From assembly GCA_015179125.1 (NCBI GenBank), contig WHVA01000058.1, positions 124,001 to 188,000 on the forward strand: a stretch of DNA of 64,000 bases, in the 5' to 3' direction. Of this stretch, positions 10,323 to 20,378 are shown in pieces. A program made the translations under genes and the position numbers. This DNA comes from Gautieria morchelliformis (lineage: Eukaryota; Basidiomycota; Agaricomycetes; Gomphales; Gomphaceae). A model generated the notes under the pieces. It saw nothing but the letters and a program-made list of their open reading frames with translations. It ran no database searches and was not told where the DNA came from. The number at the start of each line of letters is the position of its first letter. Position 1 is the stretch's first letter.

Positions 10323-10859
10323 ATGTCCTCGCCCGCCATTGAGCTTGTTGCCCTCCCCAGCTTCACCCAAAACCTCTCTGACCTGCCAAACATGTCACGT
10401 GTCAATCCCACCCTCCTGCACTTCTCCGGCTTCTCGTCATCCAGAGCAGCCAGTGAAGCCAAGCTACAAAGGATGCTTGACTGCCGTGATCTCGACGTTG
10501 CATGGTCTTCAAAGTGGTCCGTCAGCTCTGAGGACCTCACACCAGCGGAGAGTCAGGCGCCCACTCGCCCTGCACTCGCATTCCTCAGACCCCGACACAG
10601 ACGAGAGAACACATACTACATCGGCGACCCTGTCTTCCTCAACGATGGAACCCCCCCTTGTGGAACCCCTTACACTTTCGAAGGCTGGGTGGGGCGGCGT
10701 TTCCTCAACATGGCAGGAGAGCGAATACGTCGAGCAAGGTTCCGAGGGCCGCACTTGCCCATGGACCCCAATCCCCCTGAGCTCATCATTGACCTGCGTT
10801 ACCAGGAAGGGAAGGGCCAGGAGAGATGGTGGTCCCGCCTGTGGCATACTTGGAAATGA
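10323..10859 (+). CDS. Unidentified 178-aa sense ORF at the 3' end of gypsy element C
   Basis: An intact ORF with a favourable start context (CAACCATGTCC) sits between the chromodomain ORF and the 3' LTR, the same slot in which element B carries its antisense gene. I do not recognise the protein. It has a Ser/Leu-rich N-terminus, a middle segment with RPRHRRENTYYIGDPVFLND and a C-terminus with VGRRFLNMAGERIRRARF and LIIDLRYQEG. No membrane segment or Cys cluster is seen. A shorter minus-strand frame overlaps it but looks less protein-like. It may be an accessory gene of this retrotransposon lineage. Confidence 0.5.
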   Translation: MSSPAIELVALPSFTQNLSDLPNMSRVNPTLLHFSGFSSSRAASEAKLQRMLDCRDLDVAWSSKWSVSSEDLTPAESQAPTRPALAFLRPRHRRENTYYIGDPVFLNDGTPPCGTPYTFEGWVGRRFLNMAGERIRRARFRGPHLPMDPNPPELIIDLRYQEGKGQERWWSRLWHTWK

Positions 10860-10930
10860 TGTCTCGGTGGATGTTGAGGACTAGGTGGCAGCTGTGCTTG
10901 TCGGGACGACAAGCATTGAGAGGGGGGTGA

Positions 10931-11295
10931 TGTCAGGGTTCACGCATTTCCTTCCACAAGTTTCTATTTCCTTCCATGAGTTTCCGTCACCTTCCATCAC
11001 CTTCCGTCACACTCCATCACATGTCACATTCCGTCACCTTCCGTAACCTTCTACAAGTTTCCGTCTCCCCTATTATGTAAGCCTTGCCAGCGCTATAAGA
11101 CTGTAGCCCGTGTGGTGGCGTTTCCTCAGCTTGATCTCTGAGGATACCCACTACACAGGCAAGTCCCCATGTATCTATCGTTGGTAGAGTTATAAACTGG
11201 GGATACCCACTACACAGTTGGTCATTGTCCTAGTATCGGCTCTTATCTCCTTGAGTATCTTTGGTTGTGGCTTCGTCATTAGTGTTGCCCTCACA
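10931..11295 (+). repeat. 3' LTR of gypsy element C (365 bp)
   Basis: It begins TGTCAGGGTTCACG after the purine tract GAGAGGGGGG and ends GTTGCCCTCACA. The termini are near-identical to LTR A (296-757), while the middle differs and is full of CCTTCCRTCA words. The host sequence resumes at 11296 inside what looks like a minus-strand exon. Confidence 0.85.
11142..11217 (+). repeat. Intron-shaped direct repeat inside LTR C
   Basis: GGATACCCACTACACAG occurs at 11142-11158 and 11201-11217, 59 bp apart. The first copy is followed by GCAAGT (the consensus of GC-AG introns) and the second by TTGG. The layout matches LTR A at 628-711 although the repeated words differ. Confidence 0.6.
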
Positions 11296-11418
11296 GCTCG
11301 GGATGATCGTGTGCGCTTCGCCTTCGAATGACCCTTCATCATATTCACGCGCATCGATTCCCCAGCTGTACATGACACGTTCTGTGCCTGCATGATGCAT
11401 GTAATTAGCGTGTAACAT
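11296..11418 (-). pseudogene. Exon remnant cut by LTR C
   Basis: The minus-strand frame reads GTERVMYSWGIDAREYD and EGSFEGEAHTIIPS and then runs straight into the LTR. A good acceptor (ATCATGCAG) precedes it. It could be a further exon of the Myb-like gene at 11456-12062, but that gene has a stop first. I do not recognise it. Confidence 0.3.
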
Positions 11419-11455
11419 AGAAACAGAAAAAAAAAAAAAAAAAAAAGTTACCTCC

Positions 11456-12062
11456 TTAGTGTTTAGTGTGCTCTTTCAGTTCCTCGAGCGTATCCTTGGC
11501 CTGGATCTTCAAGTGCTGATCAGCGTCCAGTTTGCCACACAGTCCTGCAAAGGTGACTGGGTCTTGCTCCAGCACTCTCCCCAGTGGTGACCGCGCGGAA
11601 TGTTTTCCCCCCCCCTATACAGATCAGTGGCATCGACAGTGAGACTTGGTAAACACGTACCTCTACCCATGTAAGCATAGAGGACACCTTGTTCTTCAAG
11701 GTGTCCGCCTCCCGGTTCTGGCAGAACCCCTTCTCTTGCACCAGTGTGGCAACTTCTCTCCACTTCTCACCAATCTTCATGCACGGCGCCATGTACGGGT
11801 TGACAGCCAACATGGCGGCTAAGAGGTGGTCGAGATCACGTGTGGTGAACTCTTCATGCGTCTTGCGTGCTTTTGGCACCAGGGGCAGTTCATTGCTGGA
11901 GGGAGGGGTGGAGGGGTGAGCCGAGGTGGGGGTGCTAGATGGCCGCGATTGGTTGGCGGTATCCTTGAGAAGCACGGGATCTATCACAGCGTCAGCAAGG
12001 AGACCATAGAATGACGAGGGAGGGATAGGGTCCATTGCAATGAGCGCGTGTGGTGGGCACAA
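11456..12062 (-). CDS. Small Myb/SANT-like protein, unidentified
   Basis: Two exons, 12062-11661 and 11614-11456, join in phase 0 across a 46-nt intron (GTACGT...TATAG), giving about 186 aa. After a Pro/Ser-rich start (a second Met lies at residue 10) the protein has a helical block resembling a Myb/trihelix domain: TTRDLDHLLAAMLAVNPY, IGEKWREVATLVQEKGF and TLKNKVSSMLTWVE. The C-terminus is helical (LGRVLEQDPVTFAGLCGKL). Such small Myb-like genes often accompany fungal DNA transposons, and LTR C lies just downstream, but no transposase is seen beside it. A 20-A run (11427-11446) follows the stop on the opposite strand. Confidence 0.6.
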
Positions 12063-13114
12063 GTGGACACGTTATACTTAGTAAATTCACACGATAAATT
12101 CATAATTTGCATCATCGCTGGAATCAGCCAAAGCTAATAATTCGTAATAGTTCTTACCAACATATACTCTCTATTTACTCCCACGTGCAAGTTATAACAT
12201 TGAGTCAAGTAGCAGTCACTCGAATTCAGATCGCATCATGTTGTACTACTCTAACAGGTGTTCCCGTTAGCTGATCAAAGACGATCGATCGATCATGTGC
12301 ACAGCGGGAAAACCCCCCCCCACCTAGCTTTAATACTAGGATATCCCACTATGAGTGGAATACGTATGAACTCCATGAATGTGTAATTGTGAGCCACAAG
12401 TCCACCTGCAATTAGGCCCTGGACATCGGACAGTGAGAATGTGTGAATCAATGACACAGTACCAATTAGTGCTGGAAGCGAATAGTCAGATTTGACAGTC
12501 ACTAGGTAACTTACGACTACAAACCAGAATATAGCCACAGCTTTGGAATCATAATGACAGTCAACTTTGTCAACAGCACTGAACGTAAGTGTGTCACTCA
12601 TGCATCACGACAAGGCCCCGGTGGGATCATGCATAACACATATGTATTTGACCTGGCGGAAAAAATGTGGGATATCATGTTCAGTATCCATCGAAGTAAC
12701 CAAGAGTTACTAGTTAGGTTCCAACTTCTCAGGCTTCATTAGGGCCTATCAGAGTAGAGGTTTTGATGGGGATTTGAAGTGGCATTTGGTGCCCGAAACC
12801 AACCTGAATTCCCAAAGTGACTCTGGAGGCAATTTGGAAAAGTTGCATAGTTTGGGATTTGGATTTTGGCCGGCACACCTTGCGGAGCTCTAAAGACTGT
12901 CGCCATCTGCCACATCGTCTTCTGGGGTGGTATGAGTCTGAAGAAGCACAACATGCTGATCCTATTACAACAACTACCGCAGACACATATTCTGTTCCAC
13001 AGCTGGAAGCTTTGCTCCCTGCAGCTAGGGGAAAAAAAGCTAAGATTTTGTATATATTTAAACATCTCAGAGATATATATACATATAAGAGAGTATTAGA
13101 CTACAATATTTTTA
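12063..13114. other. No supported gene
   Basis: No frame here shows recognisable domains. The longest minus frame (12601-12293) is hydrophobic with about two possible membrane segments but no family match I know. The stretch is probably decayed intergenic or transposon sequence. Confidence 0.5.
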
Positions 13115-13319
13115 GCAACTAGGGGTTATGGCAGGGAAGGTTCGGTAGAGTTCTTAGAAAGCTAGAATCAAATTCACTCTCTCAGTGAATTTATTGTCAC
13201 TGTTATATTAATACAATACCTAGAATCAAATTCACTACATGATTTTCAGTCAACATGCTATGAAAATACAAAGAATACTACTCGCCTCTCTCAGTGAATT
13301 TATTGTCACTGAGAGAGGA
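13115..13319 (-). repeat. Copia 3' LTR (with internal duplication)
   Basis: It shares GCAACTAGGGGTTATGGCAG at its left end and GTCACTGAGAGAGGA at its right end with the copy at 17129-17275. It carries about 58 extra bases (around 13172-13230) that partly repeat the LTR itself. Both copies contain the inverted pair CCTCTCTCAGTGA / TCACTGAGAGAGG. Confidence 0.75.
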
Positions 13320-13379
13320 AACAGACTCGGATCGCTCTCTCAACGACTGAGTCCGAGTCTATGGCCCTGATCCCTGGTG

Positions 13380-14444
13380 CTAAACACGCTCCTTGGGTAT
13401 GTCCACATCCATTTGGTGAATAGGCCAATTGTTCCTGGCAGCAATGGCACATATAATCCGTAAGGAAGTCATCCGAGCAACAGGTGCATAGGTTTCATTG
13501 TAGTCGACTCCAAAACTTTGTGTAAAGCCTTGGGCGACCATCCTCAATCTAGGTGTAATGGGTTCACCTTCTGGATTGCGTTTCCAGAGGAATACCCATC
13601 TATTTCCGACAATATTTGCCCCAGGAGGTGGTTTAACCACTTCCCATACACCTTTGTCAAGTAGCACCTTGTACTCTTTATCCATCGATGCTTTCCATAT
13701 AGGATCATTTAAGGCTTCATCTGCATTGCTAGGCTCGGTCTGATTCAAATCCGGCAGCATATTATCTTTGTTTTGATCGGAGGTCGAAAGTGTACTGATG
13801 GCAAGGTTATAATCACTGATGCCGTCAGTTTCAGAGGATAAATCTTGTTCAAATGATTTGTCTTGATGGTCCTCAATGTCCTCGTAAGCCAGTGTAGTGA
13901 TGTCTGCACCAGCATGTCTCTTAGCTTGAGATCTTGTTATGGGACCACTTGGGGCCGGCCGCTCCTGCTGCTGACAGACCCTCTCGCTTCTCCTTGTTGG
14001 AGCAGCTTCTTTAGGTCTGACATCAACAGTCTGACTGGGTTGCAGCTCTTCAAGACATTCCTCTGGTTCATTATCATCAATTTCCTCGATCTTTGCCTCC
14101 TCACTGACTAAGCGACTAGGCATAGGTGCTGGCGCCGAGATGGCCTGTATCACTTTTCTGGACGTAGGTAGCTGTGACTCTTCGATAGAAATGATTGGAG
14201 CTTTGCCCCCCTTCATCTCTGAGTCAAATATAACATTCCGCTTGACAGAAACCTTCTGAGAGTCAGGCCAGTAGATGCAGTGACCATGGCTCTGTCCAGA
14301 GATTCCTATCCACCGAGCTCTTTTGGCATGGGCTGCTAGTTTGTTTCCCTCTTTGACTTTGGAGGTTGTTCGGAAACTATAAGAAGTATCAAACTCTAAT
14401 ATCTCCTTAAGATCATTTAAATACTTGAAATCTATTTTAAACAT
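13380..14444 (-). pseudogene. Copia pol fragment: linker and N-terminal RT, truncated
   Basis: The fragment begins at the post-integrase segment (KRARWIGISGQSHGHCIYWP, VSVKRNVIF), passes a charged Ser/Pro/Glu linker and enters the copia-type RT (GANIVGNRWVFLWKRN, RLRMVAQGFTQSFGVDYNET, YAPVARMTSLRI). It ends at QMDVDIPKERV, where the family continues with DTAFLNG. The YVDD box, the rest of RT and RNase H are absent, and the 3' LTR follows within about 60 bp. The copy is dead. Confidence 0.88.
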
Positions 14445-14445
14445 A

Positions 14446-15030
14446 ATTTAGATTTTAAAACTTTTGGAATTTTTAAAACTTATTTGTACATTGTGAAACA
14501 AAGCATCTTTTAAGAGCTGAATAGATTATCAAACACTGTGGTGAGTTAGAACTTTAAGAATTTTAAAAGGTATACTCCCTTAGATAGTACATTTCATACA
14601 TGTGTATACCATTGACACCTTTAAATACATATGTGTTACCTCTGAATGGGTGAGTTAACTAGAAGATATTTCTATTTGATTCAACATACTAAGAATACCT
14701 GGGCGGATTTGCTTAATTAGGAAGGTTGTAGCATGAAAAATCTCCAATAATATCTTACATATTTTACATGGAAAGAACTGCAGTTTAGTTTTTAAAAAAT
14801 GGAGTACCAACAAAAGTATTAACAGATATCTATAAACAGAAGGAAATAATATACAATGGATTCTATTAAATGACCTTTAATTGTTTAGCATGTAACATGG
14901 AGAACTATTTCCCAAAATTGCTTTTTAATAATAGAATAGTTTCAGAAAAGATATCACTATTTAAAGATGGAGTTTTATGGGAACATCACTTTTATTAGTA
15001 AACATCTGATATTATAGTAACTCCAAACAC
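14446..15030. other. AT-rich insert splitting the copia element
   Basis: About 570-620 bp, visibly richer in A+T than its surroundings, separate VEVYVKGG (integrase side) from TTSKVKEGNKLAAHAK (RT side), which are adjacent in intact copia proteins. No ORF or terminal repeat is evident. It could be a miniature transposon, organelle DNA or filler. Confidence 0.6.
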
Positions 15031-17126
15031 CCTCCTTTAACGTAGACTTCAACTCCCCACACATGTATGTCCTTCAGGTTCGGTTTTTCATGATGGATCA
15101 TTTCAAAAGGGGTTTTGTCTGGCAAAGCTCTTGTGTGCGTCCTATTCCTAAGATAGTTGGCGTGCAAAATTGCATGGCCCCACAAAGTCTTAGGAAGACT
15201 TGATTCCAATAGCATGGCATGAGCTCTTTCAACTAGAGTTCGGTTTAGACATTCAGCAACACCATTTGACTCTGGGGTGTCGTGTATGGTTAACCGATGC
15301 TTCGTGCCTTGCTTGGCTAATTGCTGTTCGAATTCTGAGCTTGTGTAGTCGCCCCCTCTGTCAGAAACAAGTGCTTTGATGTGCACATTCCTCTGTTGAA
15401 GCATCAAGGCCTCGTAGAGTTTGCATTTTGAAAATGCCTCTGATTTGTTTGCCATCAAATAGATAACCGATTCCCTTGAGTAGTCGTCGATGAAAGACAC
15501 ATAATAGGATTTCTTGTCAATTGTGGAGTGTCTCGCTGGTCCCCAGACATCAGAATAAATTCTGTCACCAAATTTTGAAGATCGGCTTCTGGGTTCCTGA
15601 GGAAGTGATTTACGTGCAATCTTCGCTTGAATGCACGCATCGCAAACAACCTTGTCACCTTTTGAGCTCAATTCAATGCCTAACATCATGCCACGGTTGA
15701 GCAAATGCTGTAGGGACTTTTGTGAAATGTGCCCCATTTGCTGATGTATCTCCACGGCTGATGTGCATATATGCGCTTCGGCACTTGTGTGTTGTAAGTC
15801 AAATTGATATAAGCCATTCAGCTTCGGTGCTTGCATCAATATCCTGCCTTTACGATTTGATATTGTGCATTTCTGATCGGCTATTTGTGTGTTATAGCCT
15901 GCATCATCGCACCGGCCGATCGAGATCAGGGTAACAGCCATTTTTGGGGTGTAGAACGTATCCTTTAATGTAATCTTCACAGTCTTATCTCCAACTTTAT
16001 TAGATAGCACGAGTGAGCCTGAACCGAAGGCATCAGAAGTGCCTTTGTTGGCTGCACAAATTGTGCGTGGCTGTGAGAATGGACTGTAATCCCTCAGTAA
16101 ATTCTTGTGAGGGGTCATATGCGCGGTCATTCCAGTGTCGAGGATAACAACAGTGTCTAAGGATAGACTACTCAAATTGGAGCAGTCAAAATTGGCGAAA
16201 GCGGCTGGACTACCACTCTCATCCTCCTCAGAAGACACTTCTTCGGCAACATTCGCCTTGGCTTTGCCCTTCTTCTTTTTGGCTTTCGCTTTCTTTTTCT
16301 GACGTGGCCCCTGGCCTTCTTTACCACCTCCTTTAGCCCAGCAACTCTCGATAGCATGTCCAGGCTTGTGGCAATTAGTGCATGTAGGCACCTTCGGGTC
16401 TTTCCGGCCCTTCTGCCCTTTCGTAGATGAACCAATAAATGCCTGCTCTTCTTGTGAAATATTAAGGGTCTTTCTCCTGTCATATTGAGCCTTTAGTACT
16501 CTGATAAGATCATCAGGCACTAAGGGCATTCCACATTCTTCGAGTGACGTGGTAAGGGCATTCATAACTGCCTCATAGGAGGGTGGAAATGACGCAAGGA
16601 TGATATCTGTGAACTCTCCTTCAGAAATTCTGGCTCCCATCTCATTGAGACGAGCATAGAGGTCTTGGGCCTTGTCCAAGTGATCTCTCAAGTCTCCATC
16701 CTCAGGACACCTCATACTGCAAAGCTGTCTCTGTAGGTTGGTGAGGACCATCTTGGGCTTTTTGGTCATCTCATTGACCAACACATCCCAGACTTCTTTT
16801 GCTGTATTCTTCTTCTGTAGCATCAGAGCTAGTGACTCTGACACTGAGACGATTATTTGGGTTTTTGCCTGTCCTTCTCTGGCAAGATACTTCTCCGGCT
16901 TCTCCTCAGCCTTCTCTATCTGAGTTTCCTCAGCTTCTGTAAGAATATGGCCTGGGGGCATGACTGGAGGATCAGGAGGTCGAATGGCTCTCCATTCTAT
17001 ATGCCTGAGTAGATTTTTGGACTCAAAATAACTTGTGAGAGTAGCTCGCCACAGAGGCCAATTACTTCCATCTGTTCCAAGCTTCTCCACACCCAAAAGC
17101 TTCTGCAAAGTGTCTGCGGGGCCCAT
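15012..17126 (-). pseudogene. Copia Gag, protease and integrase
   Basis: The frame opens with ATG at 17126, which lies inside the primer-binding site, and encodes about 704 aa. Order: Gag (UBN2-like; NWPLWRATLTSYFESKNLL), CCHC knuckle CTNCHKPGHAIESC, a Lys-rich spacer, aspartic protease (LDTGMTAHM), GAG-pre-integrase (HQQMGHISQKSL, CDACIQAK), integrase with D in YSDVWGPA, D in VSDRGGDY and E in PESNGVAE. It ends at VYVKGGCLELL where AT-rich DNA intervenes. The domain order protease-integrase-RT defines copia. Everything up to the insert reads without interruption. Confidence 0.9.
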
Positions 17127-17128
17127 AA
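17114..17128 (-). promoter_or_regulatory. Copia primer-binding site (initiator tRNA-Met half-molecule type)
   Basis: On the minus strand TTATGGGCCCCGCAG follows the 5' LTR directly. The core is complementary to GGGCCCATAA, the anticodon arm of initiator tRNA-Met, as in Drosophila copia, which is primed by a half tRNA. The Gag ATG is part of the site. Confidence 0.65.
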
Positions 17129-17275
17129 GCAACTAGGGGTTATGGCAGGGAAGGTTCCATAGAGTTCTTAGAAAGCTAGAATCAAGTTCACTACATGATT
17201 TTCAGTCAACATGCTATGAAAATACAAAGAATACTACTTGCCTCTCTCAGTGAATTTATTGTCACTGAGAGAGGA
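17129..17275 (-). repeat. Copia 5' LTR (147 bp)
   Basis: It is the shorter of the two LTR copies, abutting the primer-binding site. It matches 13115-13319 apart from that copy's internal duplication and a few substitutions. Confidence 0.78.
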
Positions 17276-17594
17276 GTACTATCCTGTCTCAGAAGGCATA
17301 TACGTGCACCCAGCCCTTTAGCGCTCAAGAGCTCGCGCGTCGAAGTCATTTCAAACTCCGCTGGGTGCAGCCGCCTGTGAAAATAGAGATAACAAAATGA
17401 AATGGAGAGATAGGGAGTGACTAGAAATTTTCGAAAATAATCAGAGAAGTGAATGCATGGTATAAGAACAATGTGAGAAGAGATTGAAACACCACACAAT
17501 AAATCGAACATATTATGCTTGATTTTGGTGCAGGAGCATAAATGCACCCAACAAATATAAAGTAATAGATACTTGGATAGATACTTCTAATAGA
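17276..17594. other. Spacer between copia and Helitron remnants
   Basis: About 320 bp in which I see no coding or structural signal apart from a CGCGCGTCGAAGTC-type GC stretch. Confidence 0.4.
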
Positions 17595-17624
17595 CTAGCC
17601 AATAGACCCATGCTTCGCACTGGG
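17595..17624 (-). mobile_element. Helitron 3' terminus (hairpin plus CTAG)
   Basis: On the minus strand CCCAGTGCGAAGCATGGG is followed by TCTATTGG and CTAG, with T as the next base. The stem is CCC/GGG plus GTGC/GCAT around a GAA loop with one bulged A. Helitrons end in CTRR a short distance after such a hairpin and insert between A and T. It lies about 130 bp after the helicase stop codon, as expected. A second copy is at 48007-48038. Confidence 0.65.
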
Positions 17625-17722
17625 TTAGTTAAGGTTAACATTGCACATAGGTAGTTAATAGAATCAAAGAATTATTTGGTGAAATGAAACTACATACATT
17701 AAATACAAATGGAAATATATAT

Positions 17723-19540
17723 TTAATCAGGCTTCAGCAACACTTCTTTGTATACAATATTAGAAGTTTTGTTCCCCTCCCCTAAAAGAACATGGACTCT
17801 GTTCCAATTAGTGCCTCTTGATGCTGCAACATAAAACTGTCCATGTGAAAATACCACATATTGCAAGTCTATGCCTACCGTGCCAAGAGACTGCCCTTGA
17901 GACTTGTTGATAGTCATGGCAAAGGCCAGCCTGAAACTGGCGACCCTGCAGCTCAAATGGAAATTGGTCTGAGGTGGGTGTCACTGTAATCCTAGGGATA
18001 AATGTGGTCTCTCTTGCAAATGGTCCCAAAATAATCCTCACAAAGAGTACCCTGTTGGTCATATTGATGAGACACAACATTGTACCATTGCAGAGTCCAC
18101 GACCACGTCAATATTCTGAAGAAGCATGAGTACCACTCCAGGTTTAAGCCAGTTGAGATGGAGGAAGCTGTCATGATTTGTTTATTCTATGAACCAGCCA
18201 TAAACATCTAGCGAAGAAACATCCCCGCTATTGAAACTTTGATCCATTCGCCGAAGTATTCTTTGCAGTATCCCTTTTGCATTTGCTGATCCCATCATTC
18301 CCGCCAGGACACCAGGTCATGGAGCCATCATCAATCATGGAACCCATCACCTGTTAAAACTCCCACTCCATGAATGACCCTCATGCTCAGAACACATTCG
18401 GACAGTGTTGGCTGTAGCCTCCATGCAGGTTGTGATCAATGGGACCAGTACCACTGCAGGGCAGGATGGTAGGAGTTGCCAAGGCTCAGAGTCTCTACTA
18501 ATCTTTCGGATGTCCTTCTTTTTGTTAGGATTAGCTTCGCTCCTGTTTCCACTCCATACAGTATGTCTCCCCTTTGTTTGTAACGTGACTGTGCATTCTT
18601 TGTAATATTCCAAACCATTTGGCCTCTTCCCCATTTGCCAGTAACATACATGTATTCTCTATAAAAAGGACTCATCCAGCATGTATGTTCCCCAGTTCAA
18701 TTATCATACATCTTCCTTATGCATTCCCTTACCCACTTGTGAAAAACCAACTCTTGAGCTCTACCATTCTATCATATCCCTCATTCATATCAAGAACAGG
18801 AATATCACTAGTGAGTTGACACTACCGGTTCTCCTTACTCTGAACCTTGGGATTACCCTGCGCCTGTTGGCGAAGGCCTCTAGAGGAGTGCCTTCACCGA
18901 TGAAGGAGTCATCTGTTTCAGATAACCTTTCTTCATCACTTCGGATGATTTCGCCAAGTGTTGTAAAGGCTTTGCTTCAACTGTAGACTTGGGGTCCACC
19001 TATCGTAGTAATAGTAGTAGTCTGGTACTCTTGGCAAACTACATTGTTGATTAGCACAGGGGCCTCTTGGTTTGCTGTGTCTGGGTGTCTCGGATTCATT
19101 GACACCTGCTATTAGGCCTTAAAAGAACCAACTCTGACAGAAGCCCACCCATGTTGAGTGAGTTGAGATACTCCACAGGATACACATTGCCATCTTCATT
19201 TCCTTTGACCAAGTCTGCACTGGGATAGAGACGCTCATCCCCAGGGAATACCTTGAGCACCTCATTAATCTCATTCATTTCCATATTGCGAGGGCAAAGG
19301 ATGGCATGTTCCAAAAAGTATTTGCCTTGGAGTGCCTCCTCAGTATCAATGTTAGGATAAATAGCTGCAATGAGATCTGAGATCTGTGGTCCACAAATCA
19401 TGTGCTGAGGGAGTGCCAATGAGTTGTCCAAAGGGAGATCCCTTCCCTGACCAACATCAGAGAGCCACTGCGCAAATTGTTCACTCTGGGGATCATGAGG
19501 GTCAACCCACATAACGTCGTTGTTCTGATATACCCCAAAG
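17723..19540 (-). pseudogene. Helitron helicase C-terminal half, interrupted
   Basis: Two blocks of a PIF1-like Helitron helicase are recognisable. The 19512-19096 block carries VDPHDPQSEQFAQWL, ILCPRNMEMNEINEV and GNVYPVEYLNSLN. The 18170-17723 block carries FIPRITVTP, RLAFAMTINKSQGQSLGTV and FYVAASRGTNWNRVHVLL. The second block changes frame at about 17950, and roughly 900 bp of unrelated sequence (about 18180-19090) lies between the blocks. The Rep domain and helicase motif I (Walker A) are absent. It belongs to the same superfamily as the Rep fragment at 57610-61130, but the two do not overlap. Confidence 0.85.
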
Positions 19541-19611
19541 GGTGCGGGAACGAGTCATCATGGACATAGTGAAGAAAAGGGATACGTAGGGTGTAAGCAG
19601 TCTGAAAATAC

Positions 19612-20153
19612 TGTTACGGTACGATCCGTCGTAAGGTTGACCGAGGTCGGGGGCGAAACCCGAGGTAAGGTCCGAGGTTACGGGGCGAGGTTTGGATGGG
19701 GAAGTTGGAGAGGGACTAGGCTTCAGCTTATGTGCTGCGCCGACCCTACGCACGAGTCCCAACTTCGGAGGCAAACGAATAAGAGGCGAGGCTTAGAAAC
19801 TAACTAGGGATCGAAGTTATACGATAGTTGATTTTCAGACTGAGGAGTAGGAATGCATACAGGGGGGTTTATATATGAGCGAGGGTACGAGTCAGGGGTG
19901 AACATATTAGTGGGGTCAGGGCGAGGTCAGGGAGCGAGGTCAGGGCGAGGTAATATATGAATGATGTGTGATGGAGCGGAATCAGTAACTAAGGGGATAC
20001 GGGCATGGGATCAAGGTTGGATATGAGCTCTAGCTCAGGCTCGGGCTCGGGCGCAGGATAAGAATCATATGTACTCGGGCACGAGTATCGCAAGGCTCGG
20101 GCTTGGAAGAAAGTTATACTGGTAAGTAACCGGCCAAAGGCCGGGTTCTTACA
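19612..20153 (-). repeat. Solo LTR (542 bp)
   Basis: Read on the minus strand it starts TGTAAGAACCCGG and ends GATCGTACCGTAACA, with a CATATATAAACC TATA region at about 19865-19877 and CTCGCCCTGACC words repeated in U3. No internal element is attached. The 5-bp flanks (AATAC and CTTCA) do not match, so it is either old or a recombination product. Its right edge falls exactly at the first unit of the 75-bp tandem repeat. Confidence 0.6.
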
Positions 20154-20378
20154 CTTCAGCAGCCCAGTCGGGACCTGCAGAGGTCTGCAGTCGTTTAGGT
20201 TGCAGTGATGCCCCTCACACCACTTTAGCTTCAGCAGCCCAGTCAGGACCTCCAGAAGTCTGCAGTCATTTAGGTTGCAGGGATGCCTCTCGCGCCACTT
20301 TAGCTTCAGCAACCCAGTCAGGACCTGGCGAGATCTGCAGTCGTTTAGGTTGCAGGGAGGCCTCTCGCGCTGCCACAT
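20154..20378. repeat. 75-bp tandem repeat, three units
   Basis: Units begin CTTCAGCARCCCAGTC at 20154, 20229 and 20304, exactly 75 bp apart. Because 75 is a multiple of three, the minus strand reads through all of them as a 25-residue repeat (LTGLLKLKW, CNLNDCR), leucine-rich in style. The ORF extends from 20600 to 19989 but enters the LTR, so the coding status is doubtful. Confidence 0.8.

Larger units (their letters stand above)
13115..17275 (-). mobile_element. Degenerate Ty1/copia retrotransposon
   Basis: Short LTRs (13115-13319 and 17129-17275) flank gag-pol read on the minus strand. The 3' side has lost most of RT and all of RNase H, and the middle is split by AT-rich DNA (about 14446-15030). 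The flanking bases (TTTTA left, GTACT right) do not match, so no target duplication survives. Confidence 0.85.

Noticed and set aside
11427-11446. Run of 20 A as a LINE or retrocopy tail
   Set aside because: No upstream retrotransposon body or target duplication; it lies just beyond the stop of the Myb-like gene on the other strand.
13110-17280. Target-site duplication for the copia element
   Set aside because: The flanks TTTTA and GTACT differ.
19607-20158. Target-site duplication for the solo LTR
   Set aside because: The 5-bp flanks AATAC and CTTCA do not match.
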